DNA of 64,000 bases from Actinomycetota bacterium. GTDB lineage: Bacteria > Actinomycetota > Acidimicrobiia > Acidimicrobiales > RAAP-2. Positions 42,003 through 50,659 of this stretch are shown here, in pieces. The DNA is taken from the NCBI GenBank assembly GCA_009699875.1, contig WLNI01000001.1, positions 930,001 to 994,000 of the forward strand, written 5' to 3'. Each line of letters starts with the position of its first letter. Position 1 is the stretch's first letter. The notes under the pieces were generated by a model. The model saw nothing but the letters and a program-made list of their open reading frames with translations, was not told where the DNA came from and searched no databases. The position numbers were made by a program, and so were the translations under genes.

Positions 42003-43598
42003 TCAGATCGTGCGGCCGGATCCTTCCCAATAGGGTTCACGAATCTGTCGCTTCAGAAGCTTGCCCGTCTGGGTTCGGGGCAGGTGTGCGGTGAATTCAA
42101 CACTCCGAGGTGCCTTGTACCCGGCAAGATGGAGTCGAACGTATTCAATGAGCTCACGACTCAACTCGTCCCCGGCGGACACGCCATCCGTCAACTCGAC
42201 CACCGCCTTGACCTGTTCGCCGAACTCATCATCGGGCACACCGAATACGGCGGCGTCTTCAACCGCAGGATGCATGACGAGAACACCTTCGATCTCTGCC
42301 GGATAGATGTTCACACCACCACTGATGATCATGTCGATCTTACGATCGGAGAGGAATACAAAACCATCGTCGTCGATGTAGCCGATGTCGCCGAGCGTGC
42401 CGTACCCGTCCGACGAATGCGCAGCGGCTGTCTTTTCGGGAGCATTGTGGTACTCGAAGTCACTTCCCATCAAGCTTTTGAAGTAGATCTGACCCGCTTG
42501 GTTCGTCGGGCATTCATCTCCAGCGTCGTCGACCACTTTGAGGTCGATGGCGGCGAGCGCCCTCCCGATCGATCCAGGTCTCCCAAGCCACTCCGAACCC
42601 GAAATCATGGTGAGGAATCCACCCTCGGTCCCTCCGTAGTACTCCGTCACCTTCGAACCCCACCAGTCGAGCATTGACCGCTTCATTCCTGGAGCACAGG
42701 GGGCGCCACCGTGATAGACGACCTCAAGCGACGAGCCGGCGAAGGCAGCACGGACAGGATCGGGAAGCTTCAGCAAGCGCTGGAACTGTGTGGGTACCAG
42801 GTGGACATTGGTGACGCCATGGCGATCTATGAGCTCGAGGGTCTCTCCTGGATCGAAGCGGTGACGCATGACCACTGTCGATCCGTGGCCAAGCAACGGA
42901 AAGATGGTGAAGACCCACTGAGCAGAGTGGTACATCGGTCCGACGAGAAGTGTCACACCAAGCTTCGGGAGACCGAGCATGTCGGAAAATCCGGCGCAGA
43001 TCAGTTCGAGCATTCCGATATCGCCGCCCGACGCGGTGAGGACAGAGCGCACGCCCTTTGGAAATCCGGTGGTGCCCGAGGTGTAGAACATAGGGCCGCC
43101 CCTGGCCTGGTCGGTCGGCTCTGCCGGTGACCCCGAAGCCAGCACGGCTTCATAGTCCTCGAACGACGCCGAGTCGGGTACGGGTTCTGCGTCATCGGGA
43201 GCTGACGTGTCGTCGTTGATGACGATGCGCACCGGGCACGTCGCTTCGCTGCGTTCCATGGCGGCCTGTCCGACTTCGAGGAATCGGTCTTCAACGATGA
43301 GTGCGTCGGCGCTCGCGTTGTCGACGACATAGATCAACTCGTCCTCGACCCAGTGCCAGTTGACTGGAACAATGATCCAGGCGGCATGGGTGGCAGCCAC
43401 GGTGATCTCAATTGTTTCGCGCCTGTTACCGCTCATCAGTGCGATGGTCGCCCCGGGCTGAAGTCCACGCGCCCGTAGGGCGTCGATCATGCGATTGACA
43501 CGACTGTTGAACTCTGACCAACTCGTCGATCCGCGTTCATCAATCAGCGCCGGCTCGGCACCCCTGTGCTCCGCAATCCGGCTGACCAGTTGAGCCAT
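42003..43598 (-). CDS. Acyl-CoA synthetase (AMP-binding)
   Basis: A 531-residue ANL-family ligase that activates a carboxylic acid as AMP ester and then CoA thioester. Motifs: phosphate loop YTSGTTGFPKGV (about 170-181), YYGGTEGG, GDIGYIDDDGFVFLSDRKIDMII and the C-terminal catalytic lysine in TQTGKLLKRQIR. The length and order are normal. It probably prepares an acid made by the island oxygenases for further breakdown. A weak operator copy lies 28 bases upstream. Confidence 0.93.
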   Translation of the reverse strand: MAQLVSRIAEHRGAEPALIDERGSTSWSEFNSRVNRMIDALRARGLQPGATIALMSGNRRETIEITVAATHAAWIIVPVNWHWVEDELIYVVDNASADALIVEDRFLEVGQAAMERSEATCPVRIVINDDTSAPDDAEPVPDSASFEDYEAVLASGSPAEPTDQARGGPMFYTSGTTGFPKGVRSVLTASGGDIGMLELICAGFSDMLGLPKLGVTLLVGPMYHSAQWVFTIFPLLGHGSTVVMRHRFDPGETLELIDRHGVTNVHLVPTQFQRLLKLPDPVRAAFAGSSLEVVYHGGAPCAPGMKRSMLDWWGSKVTEYYGGTEGGFLTMISGSEWLGRPGSIGRALAAIDLKVVDDAGDECPTNQAGQIYFKSLMGSDFEYHNAPEKTAAAHSSDGYGTLGDIGYIDDDGFVFLSDRKIDMIISGGVNIYPAEIEGVLVMHPAVEDAAVFGVPDDEFGEQVKAVVELTDGVSAGDELSRELIEYVRLHLAGYKAPRSVEFTAHLPRTQTGKLLKRQIREPYWEGSGRTI

Positions 43599-43625
43599 GG
43601 CGTCACTCCTCCGAAGTGTTCGAGT

Positions 43626-43640
43626 GGGGTCACTGTCAAC
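43626..43640. promoter_or_regulatory. Weak operator-like site H, upstream of the CoA ligase
   Basis: GGGGTCA-C-TGTCAAC. The right half differs at one position from the consensus and the left half at three, so this may be chance. Its placement 28 bases before the CoA-ligase start matches the other sites. Confidence 0.3.
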
Positions 43641-43745
43641 TGCGCCCTTCGTTGATCAGCCTAGCCATCTGCTCTGGAAGATGTAGGAGTGCGCCATGGC
43701 TTGGTGGGAGGTCACCCTCAGGACATGGGCACGGATCAACTTCCT

Positions 43746-44339
43746 TCAGCGCTCGGGCGCAGCGAGGCCCGCAAGCAAATTGTCGATAACAGTGGCGACG
43801 ACCTGGGACTCGTACTCGGCACCCAGGTTGATCCCGGCCAACAGGACAGAGGCCGCGCCGTGAGCGGCGGCCCACACCGAGATGGCCACGAGGAGTGGGT
43901 CCGCAGACCGGAGGGCGCCACTTGCCATAGCTGCGTCGATGGCTGAAGCTCCAAGAGCGAAGGTCTTGGTGGCGGCCGGGAGCTCGTCGACGCTCGGTTG
44001 CTGCGCCCAGTCCGGGCGGAACAGGAACATCACCCGGAAGAGGGCCGGATCTTCGAGGGCGTGGTTCACGTAGGCAACGGCCTGTTCACGTATCCGCGCG
44101 AGGGGGTCTGGTGCGTCGATGGCGTCGAAACGGGCGGCGAGGCGTTCGAACTCGAGCTCTGCCACTCCCCGCAGCAGGTCGACCTTGTCGTCGACGTAGG
44201 CGTAAAGGGCAGGTGCTGTCACACCGAGGTCAGCGGCGATGCGGCGCAACGACAGCCCCTCGAGTCCATCAGCGACCACGATGTCTCGGGCGGCCATCAC
44301 GACCGCAGCTCGATTCAGACCAGGCCTATCGTTCGGCAT
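43746..44339 (-). CDS. TetR-family regulator (WHG-domain type)
   Basis: A 197-residue repressor-like protein. The N-terminal helix-turn-helix (about 10-55) contains LSLRRIAADLGVTAPALYAYVDDKVDLL, a textbook TetR DNA-binding helix pair. The C-terminal ligand domain has the VSVWAAAHGAASV-type W-x-x-x-HG pattern of the TetR_C WHG group. It is the only regulator in the island. A degenerate copy of the 15-bp palindrome sits 14-28 bases before its ATG, consistent with autoregulation. It probably controls the island through the palindromes and responds to the catabolic substrate or its CoA ester (inference). Confidence 0.9.
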   Translation of the reverse strand: MPNDRPGLNRAAVVMAARDIVVADGLEGLSLRRIAADLGVTAPALYAYVDDKVDLLRGVAELEFERLAARFDAIDAPDPLARIREQAVAYVNHALEDPALFRVMFLFRPDWAQQPSVDELPAATKTFALGASAIDAAMASGALRSADPLLVAISVWAAAHGAASVLLAGINLGAEYESQVVATVIDNLLAGLAAPER

Positions 44340-44353
44340 AATTAGAGCCTAGG

Positions 44354-44368
44354 CTAAACAGCGTTCAC
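44354..44368. promoter_or_regulatory. Operator B, upstream of the tetR gene
   Basis: CTAAACA-G-CGTTCAC, three mismatches to the consensus over both halves, just before the TetR start. A separate 10-bp perfect palindrome AGCCTAGGCT (44346-44355) overlaps its left edge. Confidence 0.5.
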
Positions 44369-44440
44369 CCATCCATAAGGAGCCCCCGCGACTTCTGCCC
44401 CCTGCCGTCAGCTTTGGAAGGTCTCGAACATCGCTAGGGC

Positions 44441-44750
44441 GACTACGCCACCTTCTCGTCGGATGAGCCGGAAGGGGGGTGGTTCGGCTCGGTTGCCAAG
44501 GCGGAATTCGTCAGCGGGACCGAGACCACCCACGAGTTCGGGACCCCCATCTGTGGCTGGCAAAGCCGTTTACACTCTTACTCCGGCGTCTAGCGGGGCA
44601 GGAGACGGAGGCTGGCTGCTCAACTACGTGAGCGACCGGACCAACTTGACCACCGATCTGGTCCTGCTCGACGCAGGAACGCTCGACGAGGTGGCCCGGG
44701 TGCACCTCATCGAGTGGGTGCCCTTCGGGTTCCACGGCAATTGGCTAGCC
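44441..44750 (+). pseudogene. Frameshifted C-terminal remnant of a third carotenoid oxygenase
   Basis: From 44441 one frame reads DYATFSSDEPEGGWFGS and then VAKAEFVSGTETTHEFG, then the similarity passes to another frame near 44550 with AGKAVYTL and continues DGGWLLNYVSDRTNLTTDLV and RVHLIEWVPFGFHGNWLA. The order and the last iron-binding His match the C-terminus of the enzyme at 40170 (DGWLLNAVYDAGTESTD ... PFGFHASW). A stop lies upstream of the first frame and the N-terminal two thirds are absent. It overlaps the 3' end of the ABC gene on the other strand. Confidence 0.75.
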
Positions 44751-45623
44751 GCTTGCGTCTCCACCATCTTCGCGCCGTTCCGCTGGCGTCGTGCCTTCGG
44801 GGGATGATGACTCCGAAAGGTTCACGCTCGGCCCGGCCTGATGCCGGTCCGGTATCGCACCGAGGTAGCGGGCGGCCAGCTCCTGAGAATCGGCGTTCAT
44901 CTCACTCGCCTGACCCGAAGTTGCAATGCGGCCCTGGACCATCACGTAGGCGCGGTCAGCCACGGTGAGGACCGCTTTCACATGTTGTTCCACCAAGAGC
45001 ATCCCCACTCCCGTGCTGCGAGCAGTGGCGGCAACTCTGGGCAGTAGTTGCTCGACAATGATTGGGGCCAGCCCCAAGGTCATTTCGTCGATCAGCAAGA
45101 GGCGGGGCCGGGTGGCCAGCGCTCGGGCGATGGCCAACATCTGCTGTTCACCACCAGAGAGCAGACCGGCTCGGCGATCGATGATTGCGGCCAGCGCAGG
45201 AAACGGCTCGAGGGCCAGTTCGATTGCCTCCCCATCCCCACGCCGGGCGGCCAGTCGGAGGTGCTCCCGGCCCGACAGGCCGAAGAAGAGCGCGCGATCC
45301 TCGGGGACGTAGGCCAGCCCCTTGCGTACCAGTGCCAGGGCAACCTTCTCCCGAGCGAATCTGCCACCCATCGGCGGCTCGACACCGAGGACGGTCAACT
45401 CGCCGGCCAACCTTTGGAGCAGGCCTGACACCGTCAGGAGCGTCGTGGTCTTGCCCGCACCGTTGGCACCGAGCAGGGCCACCACCTCACCGGCTCCGAC
45501 GTGCAGGTCCAGGTCATGGACCACGGCAACGCCACCATAGCCAGCTGACATACCTCGCAGCCGCAGCAATGGCTCGGTCGCATCGATCGATCTATCCGTT
45601 ACCTCGTCGGAGTCGGCATTCAC
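44745..45623 (-). CDS. livF: Branched-chain-type ABC importer ATPase (LivF-like)
   Basis: A 292-residue ATPase. Walker A GANGAGKTTT, the LivF-type signature LLSGGEQQMLAIARAL, Walker B LLLIDEMTLGLAP and the switch His in VEQHV are intact. The C-terminus carries an extra acidic tail of about 35 residues. It overlaps livG by four bases and, at its 3' end, the carotenoid oxygenase remnant on the other strand. Partner of LivG in energising import through the fused permease. Confidence 0.92.
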   Translation of the reverse strand: MNADSDEVTDRSIDATEPLLRLRGMSAGYGGVAVVHDLDLHVGAGEVVALLGANGAGKTTTLLTVSGLLQRLAGELTVLGVEPPMGGRFAREKVALALVRKGLAYVPEDRALFFGLSGREHLRLAARRGDGEAIELALEPFPALAAIIDRRAGLLSGGEQQMLAIARALATRPRLLLIDEMTLGLAPIIVEQLLPRVAATARSTGVGMLLVEQHVKAVLTVADRAYVMVQGRIATSGQASEMNADSQELAARYLGAIPDRHQAGPSVNLSESSSPEGTTPAERREDGGDASG

Positions 45624-46369
45624 GACCCACCTCCGAGATAGGCGGAAATGACCGAGGGGTCCTCCCGCACGTCCATCGGCACTCCTGAAGCGATCACCTG
45701 GCCAAAGTCAACCACGGTGAGCCGATCGCACACGTCGAGGACTAATGACATGTCGTGATCCACGAGCAGGACGGCGATGCCCAACTCAGGCAAGTTGCGC
45801 AGCATCTGGCCGAGGGACGCCGTCTCGGCCGGATCGAGACCAGCTGCTGGTTCATCGAGCAATACAAGTTTGGGTCGTGACGCCAATGCCCGGGCCACCC
45901 CGACGAGGCGGCGCTGACCATGGGAGAGATCCGATGGCCGGGCGGTGGCCAACGACCGCAACCCGACGGTGTCGAGGGCGAGGTTGACATCGTCACGGTG
46001 AACGTGGCGTCGGGGGGCGACGGCATCGACGAAAGGTGACCACCAACGGGATGTGGAAGTTGCGACGAGGAGGTTCTCCTCGACACTCAAGTCCACAAAT
46101 AGTTCTATGGACTGAAACGTCCGAACCAGTCCTGCTCGTGCACGCATGTGGGGAGGAAGCGAGTCAATTGGGTGGCCGTCGAGAAGGATTGACCCCCGTA
46201 CCTGCGGAACGAATCCACAGAGTGCATCGATCGTGGTTGTCTTGCCCGCTCCGTTCGGTCCGATAAGACCCATGATGGTGCCGTGGGCTAGCGAAATGCT
46301 CAGGCCATCCACGGCGCGCAGTCCGCTGTAGTCGACACACAAGTCGGTCACCTCGAGCAAAGCGGTCAC
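45620..46369 (-). CDS. livG: Branched-chain-type ABC importer ATPase (LivG-like)
   Basis: A 249-residue ATPase with Walker A GPNGAGKTTT, signature DLSHGQRRLVGVARAL, Walker B LVLLDEPAAGLDP and VDHDM. The signature reads LSHGQ instead of LSGGQ. GTG 46369 overlaps the permease stop (GTGA), supporting this start over the GTG/ATG at 46402. Second ATPase of the importer. Confidence 0.92.
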   Translation of the reverse strand: MTALLEVTDLCVDYSGLRAVDGLSISLAHGTIMGLIGPNGAGKTTTIDALCGFVPQVRGSILLDGHPIDSLPPHMRARAGLVRTFQSIELFVDLSVEENLLVATSTSRWWSPFVDAVAPRRHVHRDDVNLALDTVGLRSLATARPSDLSHGQRRLVGVARALASRPKLVLLDEPAAGLDPAETASLGQMLRNLPELGIAVLLVDHDMSLVLDVCDRLTVVDFGQVIASGVPMDVREDPSVISAYLGGGS

Positions 46370-48378
46370 GTCGCGCCACGCGATCGAACACCACGTAACC
46401 AAACGCTGTGCAGTCGGGTGATGGCGCGGCGGACGGCCATGCTCAACCCGTCAGGATAGAAAGCAGCGACCAGGATCAGCAGAATCCCACTCAGCGCGTA
46501 CTGTGTGGTCGTGTCGGCCGCTGCTCCGCCTTGGATACGGGTGAGCACTCCACCCGAAGCGAGGAATCCGGCGATCAACGCCCCGCTGAGCGTGGCGATA
46601 CCGCCCAAGTAGGTCAGGGCCAGCACCGCCAGGGCGCCCACCACCAGAAATTGCTGGGGCGAAAGTGCCGGCAACTCATACGCCAGCAGTGCACCCCCCA
46701 AACCGGCAAAGAGTGACGAGGCCGCGAAGGCACTCAGCTTTGTCGAGCCGACGTTGATCCCGGCGGCCGCCGCCGCCCGTTCGTTGCTGCGCACGGCCAG
46801 CCAACGTAACCCGGTGGGACTGCGCCGTAGGTTTGCCACTGCCAGCATGCTGGCGGCAAGTACCACCACGGCCACCACCCCAAAAGCGGGTCGGAAATTG
46901 GCCGCCCCCGGTGCAAGAAAGCCCAGATTGCTTCCGAACAGCTGGGGGTTGGGCACACCGCTTAGGCCGTTGAGTGCAGGAGAGTTGAACACGAGCTGCT
47001 CGATGGCCACGGCTGCGGCGATGGTGGCCACGGCCAGTGTCATGCCACGCACCCGAACGGCCGGAAGTCCGAACAGTATTCCGACCACGACTGTGAGAAT
47101 CACGGCAACGAGTGGCGCCCAGGGGAACCCGACACCGGCCAATTCCAGTTTGGCCGTGGCGAAGGCGGCGAGGCCGGCGAACGCGTAGAGGGCAAGTGAT
47201 ATCTGACCCACATATCCCGTCACCACGACACACGATAGGGCGATGAGCGCGGCGATCACCGAGACCACGATGGCGAGACGCCACTGGGCGTCGAGGGTGT
47301 AGAGCGCGACTACTGCAGCCCCGGACAACAGTGGAATCCACAGCCAAGGTCGCCTGGGAACTGGTGCGACGGGGAGCCGGCTGTCGACCAGCGATGCCCG
47401 GGTTGGTAGGTGGGCTCCTCGGATGGTGATGGCCACCAGTATGAGCAGTACCGGCAATGCCTGGCGGAGGCCGTCATTGGGGAGCCAGGAGGGTAGCCAC
47501 GCCGCCTGGGACTGGAATGTCGCCACCCCGCTCTGCGTCACTCCGATGGCCAGTCCGGCGAATGTGGCCATGGCGAAACTGTCCAGCCTGGCGAGGAGGG
47601 CGGCGGCAAGGGCGGGAACCACCAGCAGGCTGGATTGCGTCGGGTTGAGCTGGCTCGTGATGCCGGCGACGAAGATCATGGCCCCACCGGCAAGCACCGA
47701 GGCGATGATCCAGTTCAGAAGGCCCACGCGGTCAGGCGACACCCCGATCAGGATCGCGCCCTTCTCGCTCTCGGCTGCAGCTCGGGTTGACAGGCCGAAG
47801 CGCGTGTATCGGAACACCGCACCGAGGACGACCGCCACCGTCACCGCGAGTCCGGCCAGTACGAAGCTGGCGGTGGGCACCACAACGCTTCCGAGTCGCA
47901 CGACACCGTTCGGCAACAGGGAGGTCAGCGGCAGTGTGGCGGCACCGGCACCGATGTCATGTGCCCGTAACTCCATGACCGCCTGCAAGTAGAGGAACAG
48001 GCCCAGTGAAGCCACGAGCCGAGCAAGCGGCGGGGCGTTGCGCAGTGCCCGAAAGACCAGTAAGTAGACGAGCGCGCCGACAAGCGCTGCCACCACCAAG
48101 GCGATTGCCAGGGCGGTGACAACGGTAGGGCGGTCGATCAAGTGCACGACGCCGGGTACTCCGAAGACCGGAAGCACCAAGTTGCCACCCTTCTGGGTGC
48201 TGGCCACATTGAAGTTCCGCAGGCCGTAGTAGACGTACGCGATGTAGGTGCCCATGGCGGCGTGAGCGAGGTTGACCACGTTTGACGCCCGGAAGGTGAG
48301 CACCAGCCCGATGGCCAGTACCGCCACCACAGCTCCAGCCCCAAGACCGGTCAGCGATAACTGGAGATAGTGAGCCAC
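46366..48378 (-). CDS. Fused LivH-LivM ABC importer permease
   Basis: A 670-residue membrane protein that combines the two permeases of branched-chain amino-acid type importers. Residues 1-310 are LivH-like, with GLVLTFRASNVVNLAHAAMG at the start, and about 350-650 are LivM-like, with GQISLALYAFAGLAAFATAKL and GALLAYELPALSPQQF. About 16 helices are expected. LivH and LivM are separate genes in most bacteria; the fusion keeps a short Pro/Arg linker around 325-345. It lies between the binding protein and the ATPases in one minus-strand operon. Confidence 0.92.
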   Translation of the reverse strand: MAHYLQLSLTGLGAGAVVAVLAIGLVLTFRASNVVNLAHAAMGTYIAYVYYGLRNFNVASTQKGGNLVLPVFGVPGVVHLIDRPTVVTALAIALVVAALVGALVYLLVFRALRNAPPLARLVASLGLFLYLQAVMELRAHDIGAGAATLPLTSLLPNGVVRLGSVVVPTASFVLAGLAVTVAVVLGAVFRYTRFGLSTRAAAESEKGAILIGVSPDRVGLLNWIIASVLAGGAMIFVAGITSQLNPTQSSLLVVPALAAALLARLDSFAMATFAGLAIGVTQSGVATFQSQAAWLPSWLPNDGLRQALPVLLILVAITIRGAHLPTRASLVDSRLPVAPVPRRPWLWIPLLSGAAVVALYTLDAQWRLAIVVSVIAALIALSCVVVTGYVGQISLALYAFAGLAAFATAKLELAGVGFPWAPLVAVILTVVVGILFGLPAVRVRGMTLAVATIAAAVAIEQLVFNSPALNGLSGVPNPQLFGSNLGFLAPGAANFRPAFGVVAVVVLAASMLAVANLRRSPTGLRWLAVRSNERAAAAAGINVGSTKLSAFAASSLFAGLGGALLAYELPALSPQQFLVVGALAVLALTYLGGIATLSGALIAGFLASGGVLTRIQGGAAADTTTQYALSGILLILVAAFYPDGLSMAVRRAITRLHSVWLRGVRSRGAT

Positions 48379-48402
48379 GGGGTGAACCTTCGATCGGTCG
48401 AC

Positions 48403-49707
48403 TCAGCGGGCGAAGCTGCCGACGTCGATCCAGCCGGTGAGTTGTTTGATGGATCCGTTCTTGTACACCGCCAGCGACTGTTGGGGTGAGCACATGGCGG
48501 GGTAGCCGTTGAGTTGGTGTCCGTTGCACGTATAGGGATGGCCGAAGAAGCTGGGTTGGTCCTTTGCGCTCCTGAACATCCCGGCAATTGCGGTCGGAGT
48601 AATCTTGTCCACCCCGAGGCGGCGCATAACAACGTAGAGGTTGATAAGTGACCGGAAACTCACGGTTCCGGCGCTCTGCCACTGGTAGCCGTACTTGGGG
48701 CCGTAGTGGTCCACGATGTCGTGGTAGAGGACATTGTCGGGACTCGACCGGTTCAGATCGGCCTCGACATTGAAGATGGAATTGTTTGCCGCCGATCCGA
48801 GGCTGTTGAGAATGTCCGTTGCTGCGCAGGCGCCCGTGTACATGAGCGGGACTTTGATTCCGATCTGCTTGGCCGTGAGCATCGCCGGCTTGCATCCCGT
48901 GTCCGCGGTCAATGCGATAACCGCGTCGGGCGATGACTGGGCGGCCTGATTCATAGCGGTCACCAGGTCGGGGTTGATGGCGCTCACACTCACCAGAGTG
49001 ACGTGGGCGCCGTGACGTTCGAACACGCTCGCGGCAAGCTTGGCGGAGTTGGCGATCGGTCCGAAGTCGATGTAGATCATTGCGATCTTGCGGGCGTGCA
49101 GTGTCCGGATGGCGTACTCGCCCAATCCCAACGCCGCGCCCCAGGTACCACCGCTGAATTGGAAGCTCACCTTGGACTGAACCGACTCAGTACTGACCGG
49201 GACGCCCCCGACGTAGGGGATGCCGTTGTTGGTCAGGGTTTGGATGCCCGTTCCCCAGATATCGATTCCTCCGACCACGGCCATGACATGCTTGGTCACC
49301 ATTTCCTGGGCGCAACTCTGGGAAAGTTCTGGATCACCGTTGGTGTTGCACGTCAACAGCTCAAGGGGGTGACCGTCGATCCCATTGAGTTCCGAGTTGA
49401 CGAAGTCCACCGCGACCTTGTCAGCCTCTGTCAACTCTGGGAATGCACCCGCCGCCCCGCTGTCCTGGTTGATCGTTCCGATGACGATCGGACTGCCAGT
49501 GGCCTTCGTGGCCGTCTTGGTCATGTAGGGCGACAGCATGGATCCACTTGGAGTGCAAGCGACCACCGAGGTGCCAGCCCCGCACGAGGTTGATGTGACC
49601 GTGCTAGTGGTGCCGGATCCGGATCCGGCTGAGGTTGCCTCACTGCAGCCGGCCAATAACATCGCGCTCGTTGTGAGCACAATGGCCATAACTTTTTTAG
49701 TCCGCAA
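48403..49707 (-). CDS. ABC importer substrate-binding lipoprotein
   Basis: A 434-residue type I periplasmic binding protein (LivJ / Peripla_BP_6 class). The signal peptide ends LLAGC (lipid-modified Cys near residue 21), then a Ser/Thr/Gly linker and two lobes from about 72. The start GTINQDSGAAGAFPEL is the usual ligand-site loop. In actinobacteria this class also binds aromatic acids and other small molecules, so amino acids are not implied. The start is TTG 49707 after GGGGGG; ATG 49689 would cut into the signal. Operator C lies 36 bases upstream. Confidence 0.9.
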   Translation of the reverse strand: MRTKKVMAIVLTTSAMLLAGCSEATSAGSGSGTTSTVTSTSCGAGTSVVACTPSGSMLSPYMTKTATKATGSPIVIGTINQDSGAAGAFPELTEADKVAVDFVNSELNGIDGHPLELLTCNTNGDPELSQSCAQEMVTKHVMAVVGGIDIWGTGIQTLTNNGIPYVGGVPVSTESVQSKVSFQFSGGTWGAALGLGEYAIRTLHARKIAMIYIDFGPIANSAKLAASVFERHGAHVTLVSVSAINPDLVTAMNQAAQSSPDAVIALTADTGCKPAMLTAKQIGIKVPLMYTGACAATDILNSLGSAANNSIFNVEADLNRSSPDNVLYHDIVDHYGPKYGYQWQSAGTVSFRSLINLYVVMRRLGVDKITPTAIAGMFRSAKDQPSFFGHPYTCNGHQLNGYPAMCSPQQSLAVYKNGSIKQLTGWIDVGSFAR

Positions 49708-49742
49708 TGGATCCCCCCCAACGGTTAACTAATGATCCGCAC

Positions 49743-49757
49743 GTTAACAGTGTTCAC
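49743..49757. promoter_or_regulatory. Palindromic operator C, upstream of the ABC importer operon
   Basis: GTTAACA-G-TGTTCAC, a perfect match to the consensus (reverse orientation of sites A and G). Confidence 0.7.
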
Positions 49758-49902
49758 TGAGGGGAGCAACGCGCCACCCCAGAAGTTCGTCAGCCCAAGG
49801 TGGAGGCCGCTCGTTCAAAGATCGCCGACCCCTAAAGCGTGACTCATGCAACCAGCCCCGCGCTCGCCTGAGCGGGACGAAGCGGTCGGGAACCAACGGA
49901 GG

Positions 49903-50658
49903 TCACCAATCGGCGGAAGGGTTGGGTGGAAAGATCTTGTCGCGTTCGGTCGCCAATCGTCGAGCGTCCCACGTTGCATCAACGCGCTGCCAGATCACCG
50001 GATTCCGGCTGGAATCCTCGATCTGCTTCCACTGACCTGTGGACACGAACATCGGGTCACTGGCGCCGACGACCGTCTGCTCGGAGCGGTCGGTGATAGT
50101 TCCGACCAGTCGATCAGGGCTCACCTGGGTGAGATCGTAGGCAAAGATCTCGCGTCGGATGATGTAGATCTCACCTTCCAAGTCGGCGCTGAACTTCATC
50201 TTCACGGTTACCCCTGGGCGTCCGTCGCCATCGACATCGATAATTCGAGAATCTTCGGGGTCACTCGGCAACGCCTCGTTTGCCGGATCAGCGAGCGTGA
50301 TCCCAATCGCCGTTGGGGTAGCGGGGCGGACGACGCGCAGCGCCCCCCCTTCCTCGGTGACCTCGAGTGGCACATCGATGGGGACAATCGCGCTGGTGGC
50401 CACGTCGGACATGGATATCTGTATGTCCAGGTCGGTCACGACGTCCGCGTGACAAAAGCGTTGTCGGTTCCACAGCCGCCCGTGACGGAGTTCGAGGTCA
50501 GCGAAGCCCGTGCTGATGATCAAGGTCTTCATGTCCTCGTCCTCGTACGCCACCACGTCGAAGTGGGCGTAACGACCGACCAAGCGTTCGGCTCCCTCGG
50601 GCAATCTGGAAGGCTCGGGCCTCGTGGACTCCTCATGGGCAACGTTGGCTGGTTCCAT
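49903..50658 (-). CDS. Unrecognised 251-residue protein coupled to the Rieske oxygenase
   Basis: No known family is recognised. The protein is acidic and strand-rich in appearance, with an N-terminal GRYAHFDVVAYEDEDMKTL segment, an EF-hand/dockerin-like calcium loop DVDGDGRPGV (about residues 142-151) and a Trp-rich C-terminus. There is no signal peptide or membrane helix, which is odd for a protein with such a loop. Its ATG follows the Rieske stop by one base, so the two are co-translated. It could be an accessory or substrate-carrying subunit of the oxygenase, but this is only context. Confidence 0.65.
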   Translation of the reverse strand: MEPANVAHEESTRPEPSRLPEGAERLVGRYAHFDVVAYEDEDMKTLIISTGFADLELRHGRLWNRQRFCHADVVTDLDIQISMSDVATSAIVPIDVPLEVTEEGGALRVVRPATPTAIGITLADPANEALPSDPEDSRIIDVDGDGRPGVTVKMKFSADLEGEIYIIRREIFAYDLTQVSPDRLVGTITDRSEQTVVGASDPMFVSTGQWKQIEDSSRNPVIWQRVDATWDARRLATERDKIFPPNPSADW

Positions 50659-50659
50659 T

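Noticed and set aside
41468-42040. Small genes in the gap after carotenoid oxygenase 1
   Set aside because: Frames are short, overlap each other on both strands, and show no recognisable motif; left as non-coding.
44463-44807. Intact 114-aa gene
   Set aside because: Its C-terminal half is carotenoid-oxygenase sequence while the preceding similarity is in another frame, so it is a pseudogene fragment.
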